This document shows, piece after piece, positions 24,401-33,501 of a DNA stretch of 59,750 nt. The DNA is from Anaerolineales bacterium (GTDB lineage: Bacteria > Chloroflexota > Anaerolineae > Anaerolineales > Villigracilaceae), in NCBI GenBank assembly GCA_014860745.1, contig JACZJC010000060.1:1-59750 (forward strand), given 5' to 3'. Both the position numbers and the translations under genes were made by a program. The notes under the pieces are model-generated. The model was given only the letters and a program-made list of their open reading frames with translations. It had not been told where the DNA came from and did not search any database. Numbering within the stretch: the stretch's first letter is position 1; the number at the start of each line of letters is the position of its first letter.

Positions 24401-26201
24401 CGGTTAAACCGAGAATGGAGTCGAAATGAACATGCTGGTTGTGGTGAAGCAGAACTTCCCATTGCAGACTCGCGTCACTGAGGCTGCCGTCTTCATTATC
24501 GATGCCTGTGCCATCATAGTTGATGATATCGCCAGTATTGTAAAGAAAGGGGTTGGCGGGTGAAATAATGTTGGCTTCAGGCTGCAGGTTTCCAATATCA
24601 ATGGAGATAGTATCGGTACCGGTTTCCCCCAGCGAGTCGGTGACAGTAAGTGTAGCCATGAAATTGCCAAGGACCAGATACGTGTGTGAAGGATTCGGGT
24701 CAGTGGAGGTGTTACCATCTCCAAAATCCCAGAAATACGTGAGCTCCTGAGCATCGGGGTCGTACGAGCCGATGCTGGAGAAATTCACAGTCAGCGGCAC
24801 ATAGCCGGAGTCAGGATCGGCACTGGCATTGGCTGTGGGGGGAGTATTCCCTCCAGCCACATAGCGGATGCGGCGGATTTCGCTCGTATTCGGGGTCGGT
24901 CCGTTATAAGCCACGTAATAGAGATTTGTATCCGGGCCAGTGAGCAACTGCACGATCCCCCCGACCGGGACAACATCGGTGCCAAAGTTGTGGATTGTGG
25001 CATTCCCGTTTACTCCAAATGTGAGGTAACGAATCCAATCGCCATTGTAGTCTGAGATGAACAGCGCATCTTGATATTGGACTGGGTAGACATTTCCTTG
25101 ATAAAAACCGCCGGCCTGTACTGAACTGTCACCGCTGCTATGGTTGTATGCATAGGTGGGTGTTTTTACCGCACCCAGTCCCTGGGCATATAAGGCGTCA
25201 CAGGTCGTCTTGGTTGTGGCGGCGTTTGCATAACTCCCTTGCTGAGCACTAGTGATGTTATTGCCTTCATAACAAGGCCAGCCAAAATTTCCTCCACGCC
25301 CGGTATCGATCTCTTCCCAGGCATTCCAACCCACATCTCCGATAAAAAGTTCATTGGAGATTGTGTTGATGGTAGTGCGAAACGGATTTCGCAGCCCCAA
25401 GCTGTATACTTTGGATCGGTTACTGTTCGGATTGCCGTTATAAAATGGGTTGTCAGAATATCCCTGACCGGTGAACGGATTGATGCGTAGGATCTTTCCA
25501 TTGAGGCTATTCACATCAAGCGCACGCAAAGCGCGCGCATCAACATAATTGAAATGGGCTCCATCGCCGCTGCTGACGAACAACGAACCATCGGTGCCAA
25601 AAACAAGGGTGCCAATGGTATGCGATGGGCTGTCTGCGGCGATACAATCCTGAATGTAAACACTGCCGCTCTGGCACGAGGGTATGCCATTGCTGCTATT
25701 TGGATTTCCAATATTGGTAAAAGTGCTATTGGTTCCCAAAAGGACTACTTCACTGCCAGGCAGGGCGATATTCGTGTTGCTGGGATCCGCACTTACACGA
25801 AGCAGACGTGAAACTCGAGCACCACCGCCGTTATCGGTTGTACCTGGCGGATCATAGGTATAGAGCAAATAAACGTAAGGGGTATTGGGAAAGTCGGGAT
25901 GTAAGGCGAGACCCAGCAAGCCGCGATCCCAGAAATTGTTGACCTGTGAAGAAATATTAATGAAGTCCGTTGGTAAAAGAGCGCCGTTTTGGAAAACCCG
26001 CACCCGACCATCCTTTTGTCCAATGAAGATACGCCCGTCCGGCGCAAATGCGATAGTTGTCGGACCCGTCAGCCCGGAGACAACCGTCTCGCTGATAAAC
26101 CCCGCCGGGAAGGCGGGCGCGGCATGAACGGATTGTGTCGGCAGGGTGGAAACTGCGAGCGTGAATATCGTTACAAAAACCAGGATTTTCCGAAACCACA
26201 T
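21435..26201 (-). CDS. secreted sugar-dehydrogenase-like / PKD / MBG / sortase multidomain protein
   Basis: A 1588-residue exported protein. In order: signal peptide (1-28, cleavage after VHAA); glucose/sorbosone dehydrogenase-like beta-propeller (about 33-450; GPTTIAFAPDGRIFIGQ, GLLGLALHPDF, YSLGLRNPFR, GGNFGWPCYEG); PKD domain (about 455-540; YFWDFGDGNTSTDPNPSHTY); two MBG-type repeats and a YDG-type repeat (about 720-1050); Ig-like repeats with a He_PIG-type domain (about 1170-1260); and a C-terminal sortase domain (about 1440-1588) with H1497 in LTGH, C1561 in TLVTC and Arg at 1574-1578. The sortase triad is complete. No LPXTG motif is evident. The N-terminal domain would oxidise a sugar outside the cell with PQQ; the sortase role is unknown. 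Confidence 0.82.
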   Translation of the reverse strand: MWFRKILVFVTIFTLAVSTLPTQSVHAAPAFPAGFISETVVSGLTGPTTIAFAPDGRIFIGQKDGRVRVFQNGALLPTDFINISSQVNNFWDRGLLGLALHPDFPNTPYVYLLYTYDPPGTTDNGGGARVSRLLRVSADPSNTNIALPGSEVVLLGTNSTFTNIGNPNSSNGIPSCQSGSVYIQDCIAADSPSHTIGTLVFGTDGSLFVSSGDGAHFNYVDARALRALDVNSLNGKILRINPFTGQGYSDNPFYNGNPNSNRSKVYSLGLRNPFRTTINTISNELFIGDVGWNAWEEIDTGRGGNFGWPCYEGNNITSAQQGSYANAATTKTTCDALYAQGLGAVKTPTYAYNHSSGDSSVQAGGFYQGNVYPVQYQDALFISDYNGDWIRYLTFGVNGNATIHNFGTDVVPVGGIVQLLTGPDTNLYYVAYNGPTPNTSEIRRIRYVAGGNTPPTANASADPDSGYVPLTVNFSSIGSYDPDAQELTYFWDFGDGNTSTDPNPSHTYLVLGNFMATLTVTDSLGETGTDTISIDIGNLQPEANIISPANPFLYNTGDIINYDGTGIDNEDGSLSDASLQWEVLLHHNQHVHFDSILGLTGNTGSFEVPDHGDNTWLELCLTVTDSGGLSDQDCVNLTPNTVAISFDTVPSGLVLEYDGVTYTTPFTVVTGVNSTRDLIAPQIQGCYHFSSWSDGGAASHQIVIGATSQPFIATYLPCPITVTINPGQSKNYGSLDPALTFISSDPSASFTGFLSRTAGETVGSYVINQGTLSVADPEKYKITNFIPANFAISPRPASVTPYPASKTFGSPDPGLSGVLNGFLPSDNITAAYTRAPGETVDGSPYLIIASLGPVPALGNYDIAYNTANFTITKLNSTVTLANLNHTYDGTQKFAIATTNPPGLNVMITYNGSVTMPTNAGSYSVTATVDDTDYAGSAIGTLIIHKAEVDSSITADDKFYDGTTTAIIATRTLTGVLGTDDVSLSGGTANFTSDDVGTWPVIATGLSLSGADAGNYQLSSITANTSASIKKATPTINSAIHDASDAATLSVALGETIHHSAIVEGIGVTPTGNVTFKVFENPTCSGLGSGLGIIPLNAGGVSDPSNEVTASAVELSFQSTYNGDDRYLSLTGPCDVLSIQPAFTSADNAAFYVGGTASFAVTTTGIPFVSSITMTGSLPAGLAFTDNGDGTASLSGTPAVGTEGGYPLTLTATNGFTPDAFQEFTLVVEPAQPPLIVSVNWVNMLTESEDPLAEFTVLTTPLNQLKVAFDQDVISVSEGEEGYEDSVLNPNNFMLIRDNGNGFETISCEDSPGGDDTPITVDSVAYDNNQGEGPFIAILSINSGLPVSSGMYRLYICGTTSITNLFGVALAGSGLPETDFIRNFIVALPIGGGGNNEGEAESGRLSTVSITNKSGILIPVTGFAPGRKTALPTQPENAAYFSTNGLQLDIPALGINLPIQGIRLDRNGWDVTWLGYNAGYLEGSAYPTLTGNTILTGHVTDPNGNPGPFAYIKVLETGDKIRIQVNGLTYTYEVRQSRLIFPKNIGTLFKHENYHWLTLVTCENYNERLESFLYRRMVRAVLISITEDK

Positions 26202-26542
26202 TTTTCCTCCATGGCATACCTCGTCAAAAGCAAGGGGTATTTTTTACTTTTATAGCCTTTTTCGAAATATATTTTGAATATAAAAACTTGAACCGCTTTC
26301 CTACCAGTCACCTGCTGACCTTACAATTTTGCAAACTTTGACCAATATTATCCAGTTAGCCCTCAGGTGTCAATACACAATCAGGAAGAAAATACCCATG
26401 AACAATAAAAGAAATCTCGACTCGGCGGAAAGAGCACTCAATGTATCCCTTATCAAATTTAGGCACTATCTGGGTGTATTGACTTCAAAGGATTGTCTAG
26501 AAATTATATATAATCTATAATTTCCCCACAAAGGAATCACTT
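26202..26542. other. 341-bp divergent spacer
   Basis: AT-rich region between the large secreted protein and the oxidoreductase. It contains a perfect 10-bp inverted repeat, GTCAATACAC (26369-26378) and GTGTATTGAC (26474-26483), and a TATATAAT stretch at about 26505 upstream of the oxidoreductase leader. A 40-codon ORF from 26398 lies between the arms but has no ribosome site and no recognised family. Confidence 0.5.
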
Positions 26543-28141
26543 ATGACCTCAAATCAATACGACGCAATCATCATTGGCGGTGGTCACAATGGACTTGTGG
26601 CTGGCGCATACCTCGCGCGTGCAGGCAAGAAAGTGGTCGTGCTCGAACGCAGACATGTCGCGGGCGGCGCGGCAGTGACCGAGGAAATCTTCCCTGGCTA
26701 CAAGTTCACCGAGTTTTCGTATGTGGTGAGTCTCCTACGCCCCGAGATCATTCGTGACTTGGAATTGCCCAAGCACGGGCTCAAGATCCTTCCGCTTCCT
26801 TCCACCGTCACCCCCATGGAAAACGGAGATTACCTCGGCGCATGGGATGACCACGACCTGACCCGCCGCGAAATCTATCGTCACTCCCCCAAAGACGCGG
26901 AAGCCTATGACGAGTACGCCCGCGTCATGGCACGCGCGGCGAAAGCTATCAAGCCGATTATCAATCTCATCCCGCCCGACCCATCCTCACTCAGTGTGAA
27001 GGACTTGATGGGCTTGCTCAAAGTTGGACAATTCGCTGCAAATCTTTCTGAAAAAGAATTGTACGCAATCGCCAAGCTCGCCACCCAATCCTCCGCGGAT
27101 TTGCTCGAAGAGTGGTTCGAGTTTGACGCACTCAAAGGCACCAAAGCCGCCAGCGGAATCATCGGCACCTACCTCGGTCCGCGTTCACCTGGCACAGCGT
27201 ATGTGTTGCTCCATCACTACATGGGCGAAATTGACGGCGCGTTCCGCGCGTGGGGTTTTGCCAAGAACGGCTCTGGCGGAGTCAGCGGCTCCATTTTGAG
27301 CGCAGCGAAAGCGCTCGGAGTGGAAGTCAGACTCAACGCAAGCGTAAAGCAGGTCATCGTTAAGAATGGACGCGCTGTTGGCGTCGCTCTCGAGAACGGC
27401 GATGAACTCACATCCAAGGTTGTCATGTCCGCCGCTGACCCGAAGCGCACCTTCCTGCAATTCGTTGAACAAAAACATTTCCCCGATGAATTCGTCACTG
27501 CGCTGCAAAACTTCCGCACACGCGGCTCGTCGGGCAAGGTCAACATCGCGTTGAGCGAACTGCCCAACTTCACCGCGCTGCCATTCAAAGGCAAAGGTCA
27601 CGACTCGGCTCTGCATCGCGGCGCGGTATCCATCAGCCCGAGCATTGATTACATCGAGCGCGCCTACGATGACGCGAAGTACGGGCAGATTTCCAAGCGC
27701 CCGTATCTCGATATGATTTTCCCATCCATGATTGACCCAGACATGGCGCCTCCCGGACAGCACGTGATGTCTTGCTTCGTGCAATACGCGCCGTACGACC
27801 TCGAAGGTGGTTGGAACGACGCGAAGCGCAACGAGCTCGGCGAAGCGGTCGTCTCGACCATCGAGCAATACGCGCCGAACATCCGCAAAGCCATCGTCGG
27901 CATGCAGGTCATCTCACCGAAAGACATCGAAGCCATCGCGGGCATCACGGGCGGCAACATATTCCACGGCGAACTGCTGCTGCACCAAATCTTCTTCCTG
28001 CGTCCCACCCCGCAGTGGGCAGACTTCCGCACCCCGCTCAAAGGCTACTACTTCGGCGCAAGCGGCGCGCACCCCGGCGGCGGCGTCATGGGTGCGGCTG
28101 GCATGTTGGCGGCAAAGGAAATGTTGAAGGATGGAATGTAG
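26543..28141 (+). CDS. phytoene-desaturase/PYROXD2-like FAD oxidoreductase (paralogue 1)
   Basis: A 532-residue NAD(P)/FAD-dependent oxidoreductase. The FAD-binding dinucleotide motif is IIIGGGHNGLVAGAYLARAGKKVVVLERR at residues 8-36; VMSAADPKRTFL near 300 and the C-terminal GYYFGASGAHPGGGVMGAAG motif place it with the CrtI-like/PYROXD2 group. No carotenoid synthesis genes are nearby, so a carotenoid role is not supported. The start has AAAGGAAT. Paralogue of 28963-30435 and source of the scar at 21350-21391. Confidence 0.87.
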   Translation: MTSNQYDAIIIGGGHNGLVAGAYLARAGKKVVVLERRHVAGGAAVTEEIFPGYKFTEFSYVVSLLRPEIIRDLELPKHGLKILPLPSTVTPMENGDYLGAWDDHDLTRREIYRHSPKDAEAYDEYARVMARAAKAIKPIINLIPPDPSSLSVKDLMGLLKVGQFAANLSEKELYAIAKLATQSSADLLEEWFEFDALKGTKAASGIIGTYLGPRSPGTAYVLLHHYMGEIDGAFRAWGFAKNGSGGVSGSILSAAKALGVEVRLNASVKQVIVKNGRAVGVALENGDELTSKVVMSAADPKRTFLQFVEQKHFPDEFVTALQNFRTRGSSGKVNIALSELPNFTALPFKGKGHDSALHRGAVSISPSIDYIERAYDDAKYGQISKRPYLDMIFPSMIDPDMAPPGQHVMSCFVQYAPYDLEGGWNDAKRNELGEAVVSTIEQYAPNIRKAIVGMQVISPKDIEAIAGITGGNIFHGELLLHQIFFLRPTPQWADFRTPLKGYYFGASGAHPGGGVMGAAGMLAAKEMLKDGM

Positions 28142-28235
28142 ACGATAGACCACGGACGATGGACCACCGCTTCTTTCTTAACTGAAAGTTGATTCTGTTA
28201 TATGGAGTTTGTTTTGCCATTTAGGCTTTTCAAGA

Positions 28236-28898
28236 TTAATTGCCATATTTCTTTTCTAGGTAAGCACGGTGTTGGATGTCTGTTGCCTTAGTTAAGTCGT
28301 AACGTTTACATTCGAGGCGTCCAACGCAAAACTCAAGACGATTTGAAGAAATCACTTCATCTTGAAAAGAATTTAAGTGACTTACTAATTGTTCAAGATA
28401 GAAAACGCCATTTGGAATAGGAGTTTTAAACTCTGCACTTCCACTAAAAACCACGATTGAATGGATTTGTTCTTTTGGAAGAAAATCAAGTAGTTGCTGT
28501 ATCGCTTTTATATGGCGATAGTTTTGGTGAATTGGATTTTGAAACCTATTCTTAACTCGATAAATGCTTTGCATCCATTGGTCTGATTTTTCGTTTCCAA
28601 AAATCCAACCAGAGTAATGCTTTACTTCAATAACAAAAATGCCTTTTGTGGAAATCAGAATATGATCAATTTGAGTAGTCCCATCTTGAAAAGGAATAGT
28701 CATATTGTTTAGTAAATGAAAATTTGGCGGCTTGAAATTCGAAGTTATCAACTTCCGCACAGCTGCTTCACCCCGATTTTGATTCAAAATTAGCCTTGTG
28801 CGATAAGAATTCTTGAGCAAAAAACCAATTAGAAGACCAAAAACAAATATTGCCAAACCAAGAGACCCAAGACAAATTACTGAAAAGAAATCGGACAT
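28236..28898 (-). CDS. NERD domain nuclease-like membrane protein
   Basis: A 220-residue protein with one N-terminal membrane segment (about residues 8-28) followed by a NERD domain: NRGEAAVRKLI, DHILISTKGIFVIEVKHYSGWIFG and SIVVFSGSAEF. The ID..IEVK signature gives the Asp, Glu and Lys of a PD-(D/E)XK-type fold. AGGGAG precedes the ATG. The gene is AT-richer than its neighbours and lies antisense between two paralogous oxidoreductase genes, suggesting a later insertion. Role unknown; NERD proteins are often plasmid- or defence-linked. Confidence 0.8.
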   Translation of the reverse strand: MSDFFSVICLGSLGLAIFVFGLLIGFLLKNSYRTRLILNQNRGEAAVRKLITSNFKPPNFHLLNNMTIPFQDGTTQIDHILISTKGIFVIEVKHYSGWIFGNEKSDQWMQSIYRVKNRFQNPIHQNYRHIKAIQQLLDFLPKEQIHSIVVFSGSAEFKTPIPNGVFYLEQLVSHLNSFQDEVISSNRLEFCVGRLECKRYDLTKATDIQHRAYLEKKYGN

Positions 28899-28962
28899 AG
28901 ATTACTCCCTGTGAAAGATATTTGTTTTGTGATTATACAATAACAACAAAAAGGAATTATTC

Positions 28963-30435
28963 ATGAAAAATCACTACGACACCATCATCATCGGCGCGGG
29001 GCACAATGGACTTGTCGCTGCCGCATATCTCGCAAAACAGGGTAAAAAGGTTCTGGTTCTCGAACGCCGTGCCATCGTTGGTGGCTCGGTTGTGACAGAA
29101 TCCTTTGGCGACGACTTCAGTGCTGACTCCGTTTGGACAGGTGGAACTCTTCGCCCTGACATCATTAAGGATTTGAAACTTGCACTTCCCAAAAACAATG
29201 AGAAGCAAGCATTTATTTCCTTGCAACCTGACGGCAACCACCTCACCCTCGACGCCGAGTCTATCAAACGCATCTCTGAAAAAGACGCGGCACGCTTTCC
29301 CGAATTCGTCCGCTTTATGGATAAAGCCGCGGAAATTTTAGATGCGGCTTATGCGACTATCATGCCTCGTTTGCCAATGAACTTTGGAATCCGCGAAGGC
29401 TACGGCTTGCTGGAGTTGGGACTCGAACTGAAACTCGCGGGTCGCAAGGACATGCTCAACTTCATCCGCGCCCTGCCGATGACCGCACAGGAACTGCTCG
29501 ATGAATATTTTGAATCTGACGTGGTCAAAGCCGCGATTGCATCCGTTGGCATCCACAGCTTCACCCTCGGACCGATGGGTGCGGGCACAGGCTACACCCT
29601 CATCCACAATTGGATGAATCGCGGCGGCTTGGCAAACGTCAACGTTGGCAAGGCGGGAGAAATTACTCAAGCACTTGCGAATGCGGTGAAATCTTTTGGT
29701 GGAGAGATAAGAACTGAGTCACAAGTAACGAGTATCCGAGTGGAGAATCAGGCGGCGAAGGGTGTTGTGTTGGCGAGTGGCGAAGAGATCACTGCAAATG
29801 CCATTCTATCCTCCGCAGACCCGAAACACACCCTGCTCAAACTTGTCGGACCGCAAGACCTGCCGCCCGAATTCGTCTGGCACACCCAGTCCATCAAAAT
29901 GCGCGGCTCGGTGGCAAAAGTCCACTTGCAGACCAACGGCAATCACGGCATCCCCAAAGGGACAGTCGTCCTTGCCCCGTCCATCAAATACCTCGAACGC
30001 TCCTACGACGCCGCGAAATACGGCGAGATCTCCGAGAAGCCCTATTTGGAAGTGACGACTTCGAGGAATGTGGTTTCAATCCATTTTCAATTTGCGCCGT
30101 ATTTATTGAAGAACGGAGACTGGAGCCTGGAGACTTCAAAGGTTGAGAAGTTGGCAATAGATACACTAAGCGAGTACTTCCCCAATCTCAAGTCTCAAGT
30201 CTCTGCCGTCAAAACAATCACGCCAAAAGATTTGGAAAATGTCTATGGTTTAACCGAGGGCGACCTCAACCACGGCCAACTCATGCTCGATCAATTCCTG
30301 TTCATGCGTCCGATGCCGGGCTGGTCAAACCATAAGACGCCGATTGACAACCTTTATCTCTGCGGCAGCGGAGTCCACGGCGGGGGCGGAGTCAGCGGGG
30401 TGGGTGGACGAAATGTGATAAAGATGGTCAAATGA
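28963..30435 (+). CDS. phytoene-desaturase/PYROXD2-like FAD oxidoreductase (paralogue 2)
   Basis: A 490-residue paralogue of the 26543 gene, with IIIGAGHNGLVAAAYLAKQGKKVLVLERR near the N-terminus, ILSSADPKHTLLK in the middle and LYLCGSGVHGGGGVSGVGGR at the C-terminus. It shares the leader AAAAAGGAATTATTC with the scar at 21337-21349. The two enzymes may form a heteromer or act on related substrates; the sequence does not tell. Confidence 0.87.
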   Translation: MKNHYDTIIIGAGHNGLVAAAYLAKQGKKVLVLERRAIVGGSVVTESFGDDFSADSVWTGGTLRPDIIKDLKLALPKNNEKQAFISLQPDGNHLTLDAESIKRISEKDAARFPEFVRFMDKAAEILDAAYATIMPRLPMNFGIREGYGLLELGLELKLAGRKDMLNFIRALPMTAQELLDEYFESDVVKAAIASVGIHSFTLGPMGAGTGYTLIHNWMNRGGLANVNVGKAGEITQALANAVKSFGGEIRTESQVTSIRVENQAAKGVVLASGEEITANAILSSADPKHTLLKLVGPQDLPPEFVWHTQSIKMRGSVAKVHLQTNGNHGIPKGTVVLAPSIKYLERSYDAAKYGEISEKPYLEVTTSRNVVSIHFQFAPYLLKNGDWSLETSKVEKLAIDTLSEYFPNLKSQVSAVKTITPKDLENVYGLTEGDLNHGQLMLDQFLFMRPMPGWSNHKTPIDNLYLCGSGVHGGGGVSGVGGRNVIKMVK

Positions 30436-30493
30436 AGGTCTATTAACTTATTCAGAGGGGGAAGCCATCATATAATAAATAGAGGAGAGTTAG

Positions 30494-31567
30494 ATGAAAA
30501 GAAGTATCTTTATTGTTATGTTATCTTTCATAGTCCTGTCATCGGCCTGCAAAACATCAGCAAAAGTGACTCCATCTCCTATTCCGCCCGTCGCTCCATC
30601 CGCAGTTACACAGACCCTTGCAGTTCCAACGCTTTTTCCAACTACAATTCCCACTCCGCTATCATTACTTTGGACCTCTTCTGCTTACACTGAACCATCG
30701 CCGTTGCCCACATTCACACGGGACAAGATCGGCTCGGTGGAGAGGAATGTCACATATTGCATTGCCGGAAACGTTGAACTAAAGATGGACATCTACTATC
30801 CGCGCCTTCCCGCCGCGCAGAAATATCCGCTGATCATTTACATTCACGGTGGTCAATTCATCAAAGGTGACAAACAGCAGGTTTCAGGGCAAGAGCCGTC
30901 TCTTGACGGCAAGTTCTTCGTAACCCATGGTTATGCACTTGCATCACTCAACTACCGTCTTGGCCCGGAATACAGACTCCCTACAATGTATGAGGACGTC
31001 AAATGCGCAGTGCGCCATCTGCGCGCTAATGCTGCTTCCTATAATATTGATCCTGAACGTATCGGAGCGATTGGCACAAGCTCTGGAGCCACTCTTGCAG
31101 TAATCATCGGTCTCACTGACCCTGCTGCCGGTTTCGAGGGGATAGGGGCTTATGAGGGTATCTCCAGCCGTGTTCAGGCGGTTGTTGCGCAGTTTCCGCA
31201 AGTTACTTTCGATACGCCGCCCTACAGTAATGCAGAGCAGGCATCCCGTGATCAGTCTCTTCCATCCGATCCAAGCCCGGAGTTACTAAGCCTTCTGAAT
31301 CTCTACACGTACGTTTCAGCCGACGATCCGCCGTTTATGATATTTCACGGCGATGCAGACCCTGCACTGGATCCAAAGCTGTCCGAGAAACTAAACGCCG
31401 AACTTGTCACGGTTGGCGTCACGTCAAGTTTCACACTTGTCCATAACGGCGGCCACGGTTGGCAACCCAAGGATGCGCGTAAAGCCGGTGTCCCATATGG
31501 GCCCATACCAAACGCAACTGAGATTCTCGATCAACAGCTGGAATTTTTTGACAAGTACTTAAAATAA
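30494..31567 (+). CDS. lipoprotein alpha/beta hydrolase (BD-FAE/HSL-like)
   Basis: A 357-residue exported lipoprotein. The signal peptide ends in the lipobox LSSAC (Cys19), followed by a Pro/Thr/Ser-rich linker to about residue 80. The catalytic domain carries YIHGG (oxyanion hole), the nucleophile elbow GTSSG near residue 197, an Asp in FHGDADPAL and a catalytic His in VHNGGHGW, the full triad of carboxylesterase/feruloyl esterase-like hydrolases. A GAGGAGAG ribosome site precedes the ATG. It would act on extracellular esters or polysaccharide acetyl groups. Confidence 0.87.
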   Translation: MKRSIFIVMLSFIVLSSACKTSAKVTPSPIPPVAPSAVTQTLAVPTLFPTTIPTPLSLLWTSSAYTEPSPLPTFTRDKIGSVERNVTYCIAGNVELKMDIYYPRLPAAQKYPLIIYIHGGQFIKGDKQQVSGQEPSLDGKFFVTHGYALASLNYRLGPEYRLPTMYEDVKCAVRHLRANAASYNIDPERIGAIGTSSGATLAVIIGLTDPAAGFEGIGAYEGISSRVQAVVAQFPQVTFDTPPYSNAEQASRDQSLPSDPSPELLSLLNLYTYVSADDPPFMIFHGDADPALDPKLSEKLNAELVTVGVTSSFTLVHNGGHGWQPKDARKAGVPYGPIPNATEILDQQLEFFDKYLK

Positions 31568-31826
31568 ATTCTGAAAAATTTGAGAAACCAGTGTTTTTGT
31601 TTTCGCGAAGTATTAAACCAGCGCCGATTTTCTTATCGGTTGGCATCATTGTTCAGGTTCCTATGACCCAATCTCATCTGCAAAGCACAATGTGAATGTT
31701 TCCATATTCGCAATCAACTTCTTCAGGGCGGAGGGAGTGGAAAGGCAGGTGTGAACTTCGGATGTTTTCTTTGATGATAAAATAAACAGACATCTTTCGT
31801 CCAATTTCATCCGAGGATAAAAAAGA

Positions 31827-33482
31827 ATGGCAAAGCCAGTTATCTTCACCATAGATGATGATCCCTCCGTTCTTAATTCGGTCGAGCGCGATCTGCGTGC
31901 GCGGTATGGGCAGGACTATCGCATCATTCCCATCAACCTGGGCAAAGCCGCTTTGGAATATTTGAAGAAGATGGAACAGCGCAACGAAACCGTCGCGCTG
32001 TTTTTAGTTGACCAGCGCATGCCCGAGATGAGCGGCGTGGAATTTCTAACCGAAGCCATCAAAACATATCCACAGGCCAGGCGCGTTTTGCTCACGGCAT
32101 ATGCAGATACCCAGGCCGCAATTGATTCGATCAATGAAGTGCGATTGGATTATTACTTAATGAAACCCTGGCATCCGCCTGAAGAAAAACTTTATCCTGT
32201 TTTAGATGAATTGCTCGAAGATTGGAAAGCCCACATCCGCCTGCCTTATGAAGGCATTCGAGTGGCGGGGACGTTATGGTCACTAACCTGCCATGAAGTG
32301 AAAGATTTTCTCACGCGGCATCAGATCCCATATCAATGGCTGGATGTTGAAAAAGATCCCAGCGCACAAAAGATGGTGGAGGATGTTTCCCTCAAAGGGA
32401 CAAAACTTCCCGTCATCTTTTTCCCCGATGGAAATGTGTTGATCCAACCTGATCTAAAAGTGCTGGCTGAAAAAGTGGGTTTGCAAACCCAGGCCGCGCT
32501 TCCATTTTATGATCTCATTATTATCGGCAGCGGTCCTGCCGGTCTCGCCGCCTCGGTCTACGCGGGTTCCGAAGGATTGAAATGTCTCGTGATCGAAAAA
32601 GCCGCGCCCGGGGGGCAGGCAGGCAGCAGCCCGAAGATCGAAAATTATCTCGGCTTCCCAGCGGGCATCTCGGGCGATGATCTCACGCGCCGCGCGGTTT
32701 CGCAGGCAAAAAGATTCGGCGTGGAAATTTTATCGGCGCAGGAGGCAAGCCAGGTCGCCGTCAAAGATGCGTATCGTATCGTTAAGTTAAAGGACGGGAC
32801 CGAGTTGTCCTGTCATGCAGTGCTGGTCGCAACCGGCGCATCCTTCCACACCTTGAAGATGCCGGGCGCAGATACGTTGACAGGCGCGGGAATTTATTAC
32901 GGCGCGGCGTATACCGAGGCAATGAATTACAAGGACATGGACGTGTTCGTGGTGGGCGGCGCAAATTCCGCGGCGCAGGGCGCGATCTATCTCAGTCAGT
33001 TTGCGCGCAAGGTCACGGTTTTAATTCGCGGCCATGAACCTACAGCTTCGAAATATCTTGCGGATGCGATGAACGAAAATGCAAAACTTGAAATTTTATT
33101 GAACACGGATCTGCTCGAAGTCAAAGGCCGCAATACGCTCGAGCAAATCGTAGTCAAGGATACGAAGAGCGGCAAATTACAAACACTGGATGCTTCGGCC
33201 CTGTTTGTTTTTATCGGCGTGCAGCCGCAAAGCAAAATTGTTTCAGATCTGGTGATCTGCAGCGGCAAGGGATATATTTTCACCGGCCCGGATCTGATGG
33301 TGGATAAAAAACCGCCTCTGGGCTGGACCCTGGAACGGGACCCGTTTCTGCTGGAGACCAGCATCCCCGGCATTTTTGCGGCAGGCGATGTACGCTATGG
33401 AACCAATCATCGCGTTGCATCCGCGGTTGGCGAAGGCGCGATCGCGCACGCCTTGATCAAGGAATATTTGAAGACATTGTGA
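31827..33482 (+). CDS. fused response regulator / thioredoxin-reductase-like flavoprotein
   Basis: A 551-residue soluble protein. Residues 5-120 form a receiver domain (TIDDDPSVL acidic pocket, phosphoacceptor Asp62 in VDQRMPEMSG, Lys in YYLMKPWHPP). Residues about 140-220 look glutaredoxin-like. Residues 228-551 form a two-domain flavoprotein: IIGSGPAGLAASVYAG for FAD and VVGGANSAAQGA for NADPH. The redox CxxC of thioredoxin reductases is replaced (YYGAAYTEA), so a different acceptor is likely. The next gene encodes a CNMP-binding histidine kinase, probably its phosphodonor. GAGG 12 nt before the ATG supports the start. Confidence 0.9.
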   Translation: MAKPVIFTIDDDPSVLNSVERDLRARYGQDYRIIPINLGKAALEYLKKMEQRNETVALFLVDQRMPEMSGVEFLTEAIKTYPQARRVLLTAYADTQAAIDSINEVRLDYYLMKPWHPPEEKLYPVLDELLEDWKAHIRLPYEGIRVAGTLWSLTCHEVKDFLTRHQIPYQWLDVEKDPSAQKMVEDVSLKGTKLPVIFFPDGNVLIQPDLKVLAEKVGLQTQAALPFYDLIIIGSGPAGLAASVYAGSEGLKCLVIEKAAPGGQAGSSPKIENYLGFPAGISGDDLTRRAVSQAKRFGVEILSAQEASQVAVKDAYRIVKLKDGTELSCHAVLVATGASFHTLKMPGADTLTGAGIYYGAAYTEAMNYKDMDVFVVGGANSAAQGAIYLSQFARKVTVLIRGHEPTASKYLADAMNENAKLEILLNTDLLEVKGRNTLEQIVVKDTKSGKLQTLDASALFVFIGVQPQSKIVSDLVICSGKGYIFTGPDLMVDKKPPLGWTLERDPFLLETSIPGIFAAGDVRYGTNHRVASAVGEGAIAHALIKEYLKTL

Positions 33483-33501
33483 AATATCAAAATATTTTTG
33501 T

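Noticed and set aside
26398-26520. 40-codon ORF between inverted repeats upstream of the oxidoreductase
   Set aside because: No ribosome-binding site, no family, and the codons run up to the leader of the next gene; kept only as part of the spacer description.
26543-30435. Carotenoid (crtI) gene cluster
   Set aside because: The oxidoreductases are CrtI-like, but crtB, crtE or cyclase genes are missing and the closest type is the PYROXD2-like group.
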